Counted from the first letter of the stretch, positions 50,640 to 62,119 are shown. The stretch is 64,000 nucleotides of DNA from Callorhinus ursinus (GCF_003265705.1 NW_020312788.1:6370553-6434552), one strand, 5' to 3'. A program made the numbers and translations. The notes: generated from the letters alone by a model not told the origin.

Positions 50640-50710
50640 CTTTTACCATAAGCTGCCCATGTGACCTTGGTTTAGTCACTGGTATCCTGCAATGTAAAAC
50701 AAGGGAGACA
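50640..50710 (+). mobile_element. MIR-like fragment
   Basis: CATGTGACCTTGGTTTAGTC and CTGCAATGTAAAACAAGGG fit the MIR core and downstream part only. Confidence 0.45.
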
Positions 50711-52172
50711 GTTGCCTAAGTTCAGAAATTGATTACATCTCTGATGTATCAGAGATGTAGAGAGAATGAAGCAGAGGGAATGATATCAGGAACTCCTGTG
50801 CCCTCTTGCTAAGGACCGTGCTGCAGGTTTATCTACATCTTTCAAATGGGGTGACAGAGAGTGTTGGCTACTCGTTGCCACCTGCCTACACTACCTGAAA
50901 AACATTTCATGTCCAAAGCTCACTAAGAGTGACTGGATCTGATCTCAGAGTGTGGCCTGGATAATCCAGGGTGTACCCAGGCCTCTTCTTTCTTGAAAAA
51001 AGAGGTATGTCGTTAAAATCATGGGCCCTTTTCCAGGGCTTGCCCTCTTTATTCCACCAGAAGAAAGAGCTAGAAAAAGGGACCAATATTTGAGAAATAC
51101 ACTGATTCTGAATGTTATCAACATTGCTTTCTTATGTGAAAGAAATTGAGCTGAAAATGACCTTTTGAGTTCAAGTCAGATTCCGCTTCACTTCTATTTC
51201 TTTGTCCACCAAAGGTAAACTATTAATTTTTCATCCACCACCTGCTATTCAGTAAGAGCCATTTGCTATATTCCTGTGTTTTCCCTAGTGTAGTTAATAT
51301 AGCAGATGAAAATATTTATTTGTATTGTAGAGTCCCTACTAATATCAAGTAATTATGGAACATGGGACCTCGTTTTACATTCTATCCTGTTGTATCGTAG
51401 GCAAACAAAAACAACCGGTTAAGTTTATTTTTCTTTTCTAATAGTATTTTTTATGTTATCAGGACGTGGTGATTACGGGGCCCATCTTGGCATGTGAAGT
51501 AGAGATCTTATAAGGACAAAGCTATCATTATGATTGAGATTAGTTACTCTGTGGTTTGGGCAGGTGAAGGCTTTTCATTAGTGTCCGCAAAGCAGCAGTG
51601 TTTCTGACTAGTCTCCAGCCCCGCACAGAAGATCACGCGGGGAGAAGGGCAAACGAAGGTGTGACAGCAAATAGAGATTACAAGGACAGCATCTTTCTGG
51701 AAAGAGCAGCTGTCTGTTACAAAGGCTCCTGTAACAAATGAAAGATTGCCTGCCGGATCTCTGGAAATACAGATGAACCGTAATAAGACTGTGGGCCACT
51801 ACAGCAGAGTTTAAAGGGTAGATAGCAAATGCTAATGACATAGGATGTATGACGCAGTGATAAGTGAGCCCCCCAATTTTTTGCATGGACGAGGTGTTCT
51901 TTTAAGCATACATTTGACTAGTCTTTTAGACCAAGCGAGGAAGGGCTGAATCCATGTGGAGAGATATGAAATGGTCTTAAGCCACGAATCTCCAGAGGCA
52001 CACCAGCTCTTCCTTTACCATTAGAACTCCATTCTTGGTTTCGCTCCTCTGTTAATGAGTGGGGAGTAAGTGTTAAACATTTTCCATTGCTGGTTTTGAA
52101 TGCTTTTTCCTTTGGGGGAGTGTTACTTCTTACAAACTGACTGAGACTCTCGACTGGAGATTTGATAATTGT

Positions 52173-52194
52173 CTTTTTTTTTTTTTTTTTTTTT
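52173..52194 (+). repeat. Poly(T) tract
   Basis: About 21 T with no recognised element next to it; a similar T tract lies at about 24893-24912. Confidence 0.85.
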
Positions 52195-52540
52195 AGGATG
52201 CATGACTGGGAATGGCACTCTTTTTAAAAAGATGGTTGCAAAGTAGAGCCCTAAACAATCAAAAAGTAAAACTAAAGTCCAGGTTTGGACATATTCCCCT
52301 TCAGAGAATACGAAGACAAAAAGTAATGCCAAAGGAAGACTGTATTATTTGTTTAAATTAGGTTTGCTTGGCGATGTCTTCCTTCTATATCAGTTCTTTT
52401 TTTGTCAGTCACATTTATTTTTGCAGCTCTCAGTTTTCCATGTGCATCCTCACCAGTTGAAAATATATTCATATAAGTAAATCATAGAAATTTTAATATT
52501 ATGGAATTAGTAGAGTCATTTCACTAAATTTTCTTTTCTT

Positions 52541-52754
52541 CTTTTAAAGATGTATTTATTTATTTGAGAGAGAGGGAGAGAGAGGAGGCTTGCACGTGCG
52601 CATGGGCATGAGCTGGGGGAGGGGGAGAGAACCCTCAAGCAGACTCCCCACTGAGTGTGGAGCCCATCACGGGGCCCCATCCCAGGACCCTGAGATCATG
52701 ACCTGAGCCGAAATCAAGAGTCAGAGCTCAACGGACTGAGCCAGCCAGGCACCG
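52541..52754 (-). mobile_element. Can-SINE
   Basis: Minus-strand copy with tail AAAGATGTATTTATTTATTT and head read as GAGCCAGCCAGGCACCG. Target duplication CTAAATTTT at 52524-52532 and 52755-52763. Confidence 0.92.
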
Positions 52755-53355
52755 CTAAATTTTATTTTCTAAGTAAGATGAACATTGATGTGATACAGTT
52801 TTAAAATACATATTGTAGTTTGTTCCATTATAAAATATGAGTACTCTTTCTTTCTCAAAGTGATGTAAGTCAATCTAAGTTACAGCTTTTGTCTATTTTG
52901 AATCTTAAAAAACAGCTGCTTTGTCAGTAGATAGGGTTGACATTTAAATGATAACGGATGAATCTCAAATCATAATAGAGATTAGTTCAGAAGTGGTGGG
53001 TCTTTTAGCCTCAGGAAGAGTTACTCCTTTCTAAATTGGTGTTTTCCCATTTTACCAGAGAATATGAAGAGATAGGGTTCTTTTAAGAGAAAGACATGCT
53101 AACTCTGAAAGCTTTTAATCTCTTTACTCAACCACTTAATCCAGTGACCTTAATAAATAACTGTGTAACTTATTTAACCAAAATATTTCATAGCACCCTT
53201 TTTATCTTAAATATACACTTTTGACTTTTTAAATTTCCTGCCAGCCACCTTTGGAATCACATTCTAGAGTGGAAATGTATTGCCAGCAAAACACTGAGAG
53301 AGAACATTCAAAGATATTTTCATGGTAAAAAACATGTGTGTTTTTTTCCCCCCAG

Positions 53356-53472
53356 AGAAGTATATCAGAGAATTCTCTCGTAGCAATGGACTTCTCAGGA
53401 CAGAAAAGCAGAGTTATAGAAAATCCCACGGAAGCTCTTTCAGTCGCTGTTGAAGAAGGACTTGCTTGGAGG
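53356..53472 (+). CDS. GRB14: GRB14 exon 10: BPS region (insulin receptor pseudosubstrate)
   Basis: 117 nt, 39 codons, residues 369-407, [19 protein letters not shown] to VEEGLAWR. The acceptor is a long T/C tract ending CCCCCCAG, the donor GTACAA. This is the core of the BPS region unique to GRB7/10/14. The [10 protein letters not shown] stretch is the segment that lies in the substrate groove of the insulin receptor kinase, and the following helix packs on the kinase. The exon is followed by a 90-nt intron. Confidence 0.97.
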
Positions 53473-53562
53473 GTACAAATAGCTTCACATTCTTCACAAT
53501 ATTTATGATTTGAGTTTGTCTCACCCCAAAAGTTGAAATTTGTTTCCCCTTTCTTTGCACAG
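53473..53562 (+). other. GRB14: GRB14 intron 10, 90 nt
   Basis: A very short intron, GTACAA to TTTGCACAG. Its length is a multiple of three, but reading through from exon 10 meets TGA at 53506-53508, so retention would truncate the protein before SH2. Confidence 0.95.
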
Positions 53563-53635
53563 AAAAAAGGATGTTTACGCCTGGCCACCCACGGTAGCCC
53601 AACTGCCCCTTCCCAGAGCTCGGCCACAAACATGG
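53563..53635 (+). CDS. GRB14: GRB14 exon 11: BPS-SH2 junction
   Basis: 73 nt, 24 codons plus one base, residues 408-431 and the start of Ala432: KKGCLRLATHGSPTAPSQSS to ATNM. The acceptor is TTTCTTTGCACAG, the donor GTATGT. The Ser/Thr-rich segment leads into the SH2 domain and is flanked by introns of 90 and 146 nt. Confidence 0.96.
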
Positions 53636-53781
53636 GTATGTTTGTGCCTATTCATGGGGACTGCATGTCTGGATGGATGGCACTTGGGTGAGGTGACTGT
53701 GTAGCTCTGGTAGAAAGTATATGTGATTAAATTGGGAGGGTTTCAAACAAAGCTCTGTATTCCTCCATTTTATTTCTTCAG

Positions 53782-53869
53782 CCATCCACCGGTCCCAGCC
53801 ATGGTTTCACCACAAAATTTCTAGAGATGAAGCTCAGCGACTGATTATTCAGCAAGGACTTGTGGATGG
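53782..53869 (+). CDS. GRB14: GRB14 exon 12: SH2 domain, first part
   Basis: 88 nt. Two bases complete Ala432, 28 codons cover 433-460 (IHRSQPWFHHKISRDEAQRL to QQGLVD), and the last two bases start Gly461. The acceptor is TTTATTTCTTCAG, the donor GTAAGT. The SH2-opening signature PWFHHKISRDEA (strand A and helix A) is intact. Confidence 0.97.
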
Positions 53870-56031
53870 GTAAGTTTGATTTTGAATGGTTGTGATTTTG
53901 ATTTCTCTTAGAATCGGTAATTACTTAATACACATAGTTTTTACTTCAGCTTATCATAAGACAGAAGTGACTTTGTTCTAGAGGTTACCGTCATATCCTA
54001 GCCATATCTATAAACTACCTGTTACATCGTGTGTGCTTAGTACTGGTGCATAAACGAACAGATAACTGAATAGGATGCTCTGCTGTTAACTAATAATTAC
54101 TAATATTACCCATTCTATGCCAATACTAGTATCTCAGTTAAAACTGAACTTGTTTTGAGGTATCAACAACATATGATTCCAAAGTAAGGTTTGTGTCGTG
54201 ACATAATCTTACATGTTCTATATAGTTTTAAGTTTGATGCAGAGTATATTCAGTTAAAACACTCTTTTTTATATATTTTGACTGCTTGTTTTATTTTTTC
54301 TCTCTGTTTACATTCCTATTTTCTCTAAATTTTCACAGCTTAAAATAGTGTAAATCTATGAAAAGAGTACTTCTTGAGTGTTTCTCATGTCATCTTTTAG
54401 TGGGGTACCACGGGAGATACAAGAGAAATGTAAATTGTATTACAAAATATTTACAGTCTGAAGAGTTTTCTTTTTCTCAAATGACTCGGTATTTCAAATA
54501 CCTCCTGTAATACTGGCTAAATTCCCTTTTCAAATGCAGTGCAAATCAAGGAGGTTGTATTGAGGTTTGGATAAGAAATGAAACCAGCATCAATTTAAAC
54601 AAGTGGTGATGGGGTCTTTTATCTTCAAGGGTTAGCTTAAGATGATGACAAGATTTCAAGGTGATTTAATACTGACATTTGGATAAAAATGCATCTTCAC
54701 ATGGAATATTATTAATAGCAAGTCAGCATTTCACTAGACTCTAAATAAGAGAAGATTTTAATATACTTGTCTATGTGGAGCACAGTCTTTTTAGATATAA
54801 ATTTCAACAATCAGCAGAATTACAATCTGATGAGACCAAGAAGAGAAATAAATCATAGAGAATCATTAAAATGTTTGGGAGGATTATAGTTTCCCTATTT
54901 TCAGAGCCTAGTTTTTATAAGTTGAATGAAATAATTGCAAAAAGAAGGATAATATCTTTATTTTTTTTTAATTTTTTAATAAAAAATTGGGGTGGGGGTT
55001 GGTGCAGAATCCTTTGGAAAGATGTGATGATGCCAGGCAGTCCACTAGATGGTAGTGGTGATCCTCGGGAACAGAGAAGGAATTACAGCTTGCTTTATGA
55101 GTGAACCTCCCTTTTGTCCCATCTCCCAGTGATGTAATGTAGGAATCTCACACAGTACAAATGAAATGGGTAATCTCATCCGACGTCTGTGATGGCTCAA
55201 ATTCCATGCCCAGGCACAGTGAGATAAGTATTGGAGTTACCAGAGGGGATTGTTTGCACAATCTGTTTTCCAACAATTAACACAAAGCTGGTTTTGCACT
55301 GTATTTATTGCCAGTAAATAAGAATCCACGCCTGGCAGCATTTTTCTCTTAGGCCATTAGGCCATGTCTTAGATTTTGCTAGCCTGACATTATAAAGGCT
55401 TTTCTGCTGCATTCTTCAAGATTAAAATATATGTTGTTTGGATGTTTCTTTTACTTAAAGCATTATACTCAAACATTTAATAGATGATTTCAGGATTGAT
55501 TTTTTAGAATATATTCATTTCTCACTCTGATGTGTATGTAACATAGGAACCAGAGTCGGAAAATAAAGGGGGATCAGTGTTGAAGAGGGGTTAAAAATGA
55601 TTTTGTTCTAAATAATTTTCTCTTTTCGGGGACTAACATAACCCAGAAGTTAAAGTAATAATATGCTAATGCCCCATTCTCTGCACACACGTGTTACATG
55701 TGAATACCCAATTCTCCAATGGAAAAAGAACATAACACTAATTATTGATAATAGCACAGCACCATATTGCCTATTGTGGGTGAACAGTCTAACAAGCAGG
55801 TTGTGTATTTATCCTATTAAAGTGAAATTAGCATTGATGACAGTTTTATAGTATAAAATTATGTTATACCATATTGTTAACCATGTTGGATAATCCCATC
55901 ATTGAATACACAGTAAAGGAAAACTCTTGGCTACATTTATAAATATATTTCCTGGATTTGTTACATGCTATATTTTTATAAAATACATGAGTAAATATAG
56001 AAACATATTGAAATTCCTTCTTTCTCTTTAG
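53870..56031 (+). other. GRB14: GRB14 intron 12
   Basis: 2.2 kb between the two middle SH2 exons. AT-rich unique DNA; no repeat family or exon recognised apart from a T-rich run near 54960. Confidence 0.9.
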
Positions 56032-56125
56032 AGTTTTCTTGGTACGGGATAGTCAGAGTAACCCCAAAACTTTCGTACTGTCAATGAGTCATGGACAAAA
56101 AATAAAGCATTTTCAAATTATACCA
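56032..56125 (+). CDS. GRB14: GRB14 exon 13: SH2 domain with FLVR motif
   Basis: 94 nt. One base completes Gly461, followed by 31 codons, 462-492: [20 protein letters not shown] to KIKHFQIIP. The acceptor is TTTCTCTTTAG, the donor GTAAGT. The FLVRDS motif carries Arg466, the strand-B arginine that contacts the phosphotyrosine phosphate; the HFQI strand D residues are also present. The binding pocket looks competent. Confidence 0.97.
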
Positions 56126-56636
56126 GTAAGTAATTTGTAATTTCACATTCGTATATTAGAGATGATCTTAATGCATAAGCTTTTGGAAACTTTGGTTTTC
56201 TTTGGATCTTTTATTTAATATAACTGGGGAGCTTGTGCTTTGACTAGACTTAAGTTTGGCAGAAATGGTTTTATGAGCCTGAATTAATATAAGAAATACA
56301 GGAATTGTAAAAATTAAATTTCCCTTTTTCCATGAAATATGATTTACCAATATTGTATAGACCCCATGCCACCTATTGTTAAAAGGCCACTAAAGAGTCT
56401 TTCTGAATTCTACTAGCGGTTCTTTAAAAACCATTATTTTCAAACCCTTCCTCCTTTCTTATCTCAAACATGTTTTTTTGTTTTCTTAGTTTTGTTTTTA
56501 ATCATTGTGGATAGATACCCAGGTGCTGCAGAACCGGAAAACATTTAAACTGTTCTGAGCACATTTCAAAAATTTCTGTAATTCTGCTTCTGGGTGGCAC
56601 AACTTGGCTTTGGGATTTTTGTTGCTTCTGCTGATG

Positions 56637-56682
<46 letters not shown>

Positions 56683-57404
56683 ATGTGATCTGTGTATCAG
56701 AACCAGGTAACGTGGCATAGAGATTCCGTCTACTTTCAGGGAATTTTTACGTAAGATTGCTACCTTGCTAGTGTTTCCTTTTGAATGGCCTCTTTTTGGA
56801 GTTATCCAAAGTCCATATGAAGTATCTTCCCAACTTCACTGAGTATGTAAATAATGTCCCTGGGTGAGTATGAGTTGTTTAATGTCACAAGACCTCACTG
56901 CCAGGAAAAAAAAAAAAAAAGAAGAAGAAGCTGTCATCCCCTTAACATGTTTGATTGCTTCAGAATCAGTTTACGGGTAGAAGTTATGTGAATATTTGTT
57001 TCTAATATACTAATTGAGGCTGTTAAGTAGACAGCATTCAGATACGGAAATTAATTTCTGTGGGAGCATTAAAATGTTTTGTTTACTTTTACATTGAATA
57101 GTGCAGATTTCTCACTGTTGATTCACAATAGTCATACTATTCTAACTATAGAATGTTGGGAGAATTTGAGGTAGAGAAAGTAGAGCAACCCTGTGGATCC
57201 TAGGGTCAGATGATATTTCTTCTGTATACAAGTGAAGTTACAGGAAGAAGTGAACACATCATAAGGTTTGTTTTTTTTTTTTCCACTCTCTTTAGTTTCA
57301 TCCACTCTTCCATTTTCGTGTATGAAGACACGGCATGTGATGGAGAATGACTGTCCTTGTCGGTGTTTGTCCTTCTTACCAGTTTGTTGTTTTCCTTCCA
57401 ATAG
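56126..57404 (+). other. GRB14: GRB14 intron 13
   Basis: 1.3 kb, containing a long TG microsatellite (56641-56681) and an A-tract near 56906. Nothing else recognised. Confidence 0.9.
56641..56681 (+). repeat. (GT)n microsatellite in intron 13
   Basis: 20 uninterrupted GT units, the longest dinucleotide run of this type in the window. Confidence 0.95.
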
Positions 57405-57551
57405 GTGGAAGACGATGGTGAACTGTTCCACACCCTGGATGATGGCCACACGAGATTTACAGATCTAATCCAGCTGGTGGAGTTCTATCAACTCAATAAG
57501 GGCGTTCTTCCTTGCAAGTTGAAACATTATTGTGCTAGGATTGCTCTTTAG
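57405..57551 (+). CDS. GRB14: GRB14 exon 14: end of SH2 domain and stop
   Basis: 147 coding nt, 48 codons plus TAG at 57549-57551, residues 493-540: [20 protein letters not shown] to [11 protein letters not shown]. The acceptor is TCCTTCCAATAG. It closes the SH2 domain, which in this family tends to dimerise. Length to the stop equals the human protein end. Position 499 is Leu where I recall Met in human. The 3' UTR continues in the same exon. Confidence 0.97.
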   Translation: MEDDGELFHTLDDGHTRFTDLIQLVEFYQLNKGVLPCKLKHYCARIAL

Positions 57552-57600
57552 CCAAACCAGAAGTGACTTATTAAACTGTTGAAGAAAAAGGACTCACTAC

Positions 57601-57646
57601 AAAAAAAAAAAAAAAAGAAAGAAAGAAAAGAAAAGAAAAAGAAAGA
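57601..57646 (+). repeat. A-rich purine tract in the 3' UTR
   Basis: A16 followed by GAAA/GAAAA units, 46 nt without a pyrimidine, beginning 49 nt after the stop codon. Confidence 0.93.
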
Positions 57647-57784
57647 CCATAAACAAGGGAGAAATTGTTGCCATGGTGAAAAGAATCTATTTCACCTACA
57701 AGTTACAAAAAATAGCTTGTGCATTGCAGATAAGCAAAGATTTGAATTGACATTACATTCATCATCTAAAATTCATTAGTTAAA

Positions 57785-57790
57785 ATTAAA
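57785..57790 (+). terminator. Probable GRB14 poly(A) signal, ATTAAA
   Basis: The hexamer ATTAAA is followed 17-35 nt downstream by a GT-rich stretch (57807-57825, TTGGTGTGTTCTTGTGTG), the usual layout of a cleavage site with its downstream element. Cleavage is expected near 57797-57805. Confidence 0.6.
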
Positions 57791-58051
57791 CCTCAGAAAA
57801 AAAGATTTGGTGTGTTCTTGTGTGATTTTACATAACTATAGTATTTTTGTCAAATAAGCATATAAAACATCTTTCTGTCCTCATTTACTAGAGTAGCATT
57901 TGAATTCTCAAACACAAAATATGAAAAAAAAACTTGAAGGTTCTGGATGAATTATTTGCAGACTGAATTTCAATTACACTACTTTTTTTGTAACTTAAGA
58001 AGAATGATAAAATCTCAAGCTCTCGATTGAAAAAGCTACCCACAACGTGTT

Positions 58052-58057
58052 AATAAA
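58052..58057 (+). terminator. Alternative distal poly(A) signal, AATAAA
   Basis: Canonical AATAAA about 500 nt after the stop codon in AT-rich DNA without a clear GT-rich element. It could end a longer 3' UTR isoform. Confidence 0.35.
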
Positions 58058-60844
58058 ACTAAAAAGTATTTTGAATTATATATTTTCATATATTGTAACC
58101 TTAAAATCAAATCATATTTTCAAGTATCAGCTTAAAATTATTTTGAAATATGTTGGGTTTTTTTTCTGGATGACTTTTAGGTTCTTAAATTATTAACTAT
58201 ACTATAATATTTACACTGTACCTATTAGTGGCACATTATTGATTGCATTTTATTTCATTCTTTTAAAGATTAACCGGAACCATCTTTTCAAAGAAAATGA
58301 TCAAGATATAGAAGGGCTTTATATAATTTGCACATGGCTTCTTGTGGCCTGTAATCTATGACCGTTGTCACCTTAATATTTTGCATTTGACCCCTGCTGT
58401 AACTTTCAGAAAGCTCTTTAGATCCTTTCACTGCTCAATCATGAACCTGATCAAAATTGGCGAGATCAAAGAGTCAACATTTATAAAGTTCCTAATAGGC
58501 AAATTTGAGCTATTCTCTTTGCCTAACCCCTTTTCAGTTTCTTACTTGGGCAACATCAATATGGAAACCAAAGGTTTAGAAACTCAAAACACTCACCTCC
58601 CTTATCACCTCTCTGAGACCATCTGGGAAATTTTTGTTGGGATTCTTTGACTCTTTTTTTCCCCTACATTTTGTGGGATGGCTATTCACTGTTTAAGATA
58701 AGAAAAACATCAAATTAAAATCATTTGAAATATGCCCATCTCCTCTAATTGATCCTATAACAACACTGTGGGAAAGTTAGGAAGGTTTTTTTTTTTAAAA
58801 CATTTCAAAAATGCATACTTTGGTTTTACATAAAGGTTACACATTTTTGGCAACAAAGCATCTGAAAACATTCATGAAGTGCTACTAAACCAATCATTAC
58901 TGAAGAAAATATTGGTGGAATATAAAAAAATATTCAGTTTACTTTCAGCCAAGGCAAACCCAATTCTTAAAACACTGAAACTTAGAACATAAACCGGATG
59001 TTATAAAATATCCATCTGGTGTCCACAAGGGCTCGGAAGACACACAGGACCTTCATCCACATGGGAGGGCAAGAGATAAACACACTGGCCCTTTCAACCT
59101 TTCAGAATAGCCCTGAGTATTTCTGACTTATTTCCAATTTATAAAAATAGTTTGTGTTTTGAATTGAAATGCATTTTCTCATTTTGCACCCAGTTTAAAT
59201 TGACACTACCAGAGAATGTCATATTTTAAATACTAGACTCGTAAATTGACCAATCTGTGCTTGTCTTTGTTATTTGTGTCTCTGACTTCATTCACAATCT
59301 AAATTTATTATTTTGGAGCCCAGATGTTGTATGTAATTGCTTACTTTAATCTTAAAGCATGAGTTAAGCAAAATTACTGAGGAAAGGTAGACATTATCCT
59401 TCGTGATTCCTTCTGATAAATAGGGTTTTGAATGTGTATGTTTGCGTGTACACGTGTGTAAATCTGATATGAAATTAAACCTGAAAATATCAGACACATT
59501 CAGCATTAGTACAGTATTAAAATGGATTTCCAAGAAAAATGTGAATTATCTTTGGATTATTTTTCATTTGATTTAGCCAAGTTCTACTCTCTTATACCAT
59601 TTAGGATAAGGATTAGGACCTATCAGCTCGTATTTTCTTCTGTTTTCTTTTCATATATTGGAATTAGTATGCTCCACTCTCCTAGAAGGAAACTCTGCAG
59701 ACTGTCTGGTCTGTGTTGTTTTTAATTTCCTTATGTGGAAGAATTAAGTAATTATTTTGAAAACCTTCAGGAAACCCAGTCACACAAGATAAAATTTTTA
59801 GGGGTGTTTCAATTCAGAATAACTACTTGTTTCATGTGTATAATGGTGTAATCGCTGACTGATTGGAGCACATGAGATGGGGATTTTTGTGCTAACCTTG
59901 TCTTAGGGTGGTCAGCATCAGTTAATCAATGTCTCACGCAGTCTCTAGCTTCCCATCACCAGCAACGCCAACTCTTCATGGGAGTTGTATTATGATAATG
60001 GCGTTAGACTGTTCCGTGGATTATGACTTCTCTGAAAAGGGAAGTTTGTCCTTGCTGGTGGTTACAGCTTGGTGCTTTAAGCTGCTCCTTTGTTTAGAAA
60101 GCTGTCTTCTGTGGTGCCAGGCATGGTTAAGCTTTCCTGTGCCTTGGATCTGTCTTGCAGCCCAATGAAATTTCTGGACCCCCTTCACAGAATGTCTTTT
60201 AACGCATAAAATAAAATAAGTAGAATTGCAAAGCAAATTAATGATAGAAACATACCTATAATGTTACCTATACCCCAGCTGGAAACGCTGCTGTGCAATG
60301 ACCCACCATGTCTCCTGGCTCTGGTGACGATTGCTCGTGTAAGGCCTCCAGTCTTCTGTCTCATATCCTCTAGAGAACATAGTGGGTGATCCTCAGTCAG
60401 TGTTGCCCACACGAGTGGGGCACAGGATAGTTTGCTTGAGATGCAGGGTTCTTGTAACACTGAACATTCAGCCAGATGGTCATCCCTGCCTCTCGTGGGA
60501 GGGACCACCTCCTACCGGCCCTGGCTGCCACATTTTTGCTATCTGGGAGGATGCTTGCAACCCAGGCACTATCGTGTTGTCTCTAATTGCATACACCAGA
60601 GGCCACAAGTTATAGCTGTGAACCAGAGAAAAGCCAGACTTTTGGGTGAGCACGTAACTATCCTCACCCAGTTCATCGCAGAGATGTCCCAACTTGAGAA
60701 AGTATCCAAGTGAATTTCTAACCAGCCTTTCTGCAGTTGGGAGGCCAGGTGGCGAACCCTTTGCTGTGTCAGTTTCCTCTGTAATTATAAAAAATTCACC
60801 ACTTCCTAATTCAACCCCACATAATACATGAGGTAATAGAAACT

Positions 60845-61010
60845 AGAGTTAAGATCACAGCCATGAAGTCCTACTCTTTGGATTTGAATTCCAGCCCAGT
60901 ACATAGTAGCTATGTAGCCTTGGTCAAATCCACTTCATTTCCATAGAACGGATCACCATTATCATTGCCATCACTTCTTACGTTATATCATTCATGTAAA
61001 GTGCATAGCT
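60845..61010 (+). mobile_element. MIR-like relic
   Basis: TTTGAATTCCAGCCCAGTAC and TAGCTATGTAGCCTTGGTCA show the conserved MIR core. Confidence 0.65.
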
Positions 61011-61684
61011 GTCCTATTCTGTCTAGAATCTTAATTGATATATTTTTTATCACATGAGTGTTTGTACATTTAGGTACAAATGTACAATACTTCCTCCCTG
61101 GAGTATTGTCCTTTCCACTCCTGAGTGCCTCCGCTCTGCCACCACTTGTTTGTGCCTCCTGCCAAGAATAATACCGTGCACAGTATATATCGTGACTCTG
61201 CCCTGGCTTTAGTCCTTGTGAGACTGCACTACTGGAAGCAGCCATGGTTACAGTATGGGGGGGTGCCCAGCCCATTCATAGGGACTCTGTGGACAACTGT
61301 CCTCACCTGCACCATAACTTATGGACTCCCATGCTTTCTGCCACTTGGCTGATTGAAAATAGAAAGTGAGATTTGGGGGTTCTTACACTTTCCATCTCTT
61401 TCCCCCCAAATAACAGGTATTGATAGGTTGGGAAATAGAGAAGATTGAAAACCCTCTTTAGAGACCCTGCCCAGACAACACAGGAAATGGGCTAATGCAC
61501 AGCTGAGCGGAGGAAAATGAAAAGACTCCTAGGTGATCGGTGCATCCCTGAGAAATTAATAAAGTTTCACTGAATGAATGTGTCCCTACTTTACATCCGT
61601 GGATTCTGCTGCCCTCAGAAGCTCTTGTCATGTTAGCCATCTGATTAGGAGCTGAAAATGGTGTTCTTGCCTTGTGTGCTCGTC

Positions 61685-61860
61685 AAGTTCACTTCAGCAT
61701 GTATTGAGTGCCTATTACGTGAAAGGCACTTTTGAGATGCAGAATTGAATAGAGTACAGTTATACAAGTATCAGTCCCAGAAGCCAGGCTGGTAAGTGTT
61801 ACACTGTTAGTATGACGGGAGAGAGACACTAGTCAAACTTGCTGGAAAATGGAATGGGTG
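61685..61860 (+). mobile_element. L2-like relic
   Basis: TGTATTGAGTGCCTATTACG and GTGAAAGGCACTTTTGAGA resemble the L2 body. Short and diverged. Confidence 0.4.
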
Positions 61861-61990
61861 CGGTGGGGCTTGGGGCTTGTAAGGAATTAACATTTGCAAA
61901 ACCTGTGGGCAAGAACTGTGCGGGACCAGCAAAGGGGGAATGGCAACGCCGGGCAGCTTGACGAGGGCACGGACTGAATTTAAGAGTTTT

Positions 61991-62097
61991 TTTTTTTTTA
62001 AGATTTTAAGTAATCTCTACACCCAGTGTGGGGCTTGAACTCACAGCCCGAGATCAAGAGTCACCTGCTCTACCAACTGAGCCCAAGTGGGTACTCC
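61991..62097 (-). mobile_element. Short tRNA-type SINE, SINEC_c-like
   Basis: Minus strand reads as a tRNA-like head (TTGGGCTCAGTTGGTAGAGC) followed directly by GGGTGTAGAGATTACTT and a poly(A) end. This is the short variant without the CT-rich region. Near-identical duplication of about 17 bp at 61974-61990 and 62098-62114. Confidence 0.85.
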
Positions 62098-62119
62098 TGA
62101 ATTTAAAAGTTTTTTAGCC

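Larger units (their letters stand above)
48442..53355 (+). other. GRB14: GRB14 intron 9
   Basis: 4.9 kb. Mostly unique AT-rich DNA with a MIR-like fragment at 50640-50710, a poly-T tract at 52173-52194 and a Can-SINE at 52541-52754. No exon-like segment continues the GRB14 frame. Confidence 0.9.
15273..57800 (+). other. GRB14: GRB14 gene, 3' part (exons 3-14 by comparison with the 14-exon human gene)
   Basis: Twelve GT-AG exons join into one open frame of 432 codons plus TAG. The product is recognised as GRB14, an adaptor of the GRB7/10/14 family that binds the activated insulin receptor and other receptor tyrosine kinases and inhibits insulin signalling. Order of domains in this part: RA (about 109-195), linker, PH (about 234-342), BPS (about 369-438), SH2 (about 439-535), numbered as in the human protein. 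The 432 residues fit human 109-540 exactly with no indel, judged against the sequence as I remember it. Exons 1-2 (N-terminus with the proline-rich and tankyrase/GIGYF-binding motifs) lie upstream of the window. There are no frameshifts or internal stops, so the gene looks functional. Exons 5-10 each start and end between codons. GRB7 and GRB10 are excluded by residue-level agreement with GRB14, notably in the linker and BPS. Confidence 0.97.
57552..57800 (+). other. GRB14: GRB14 3' UTR (probable extent)
   Basis: About 250 nt from the stop to the best poly(A) site. It contains an ATTAAA at 57570-57575 only 20 nt after the stop, then a 46-nt pure-purine A-rich tract at 57601-57646. The length agrees with the short human 3' UTR as I recall it. 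The end is inferred, not shown. Confidence 0.6.

Noticed and set aside
59929..60715. Cluster of overlapping open frames downstream of GRB14 as a possible gene
   Set aside because: Frames are short, on both strands, without shared splice signals or recognisable protein; parts resemble an old repeat.
62012..62090. Possible tRNA gene on the - strand
   Set aside because: The tRNA-like head is joined to the typical SINE body and poly(A) and flanked by a target duplication, so it is a SINE.
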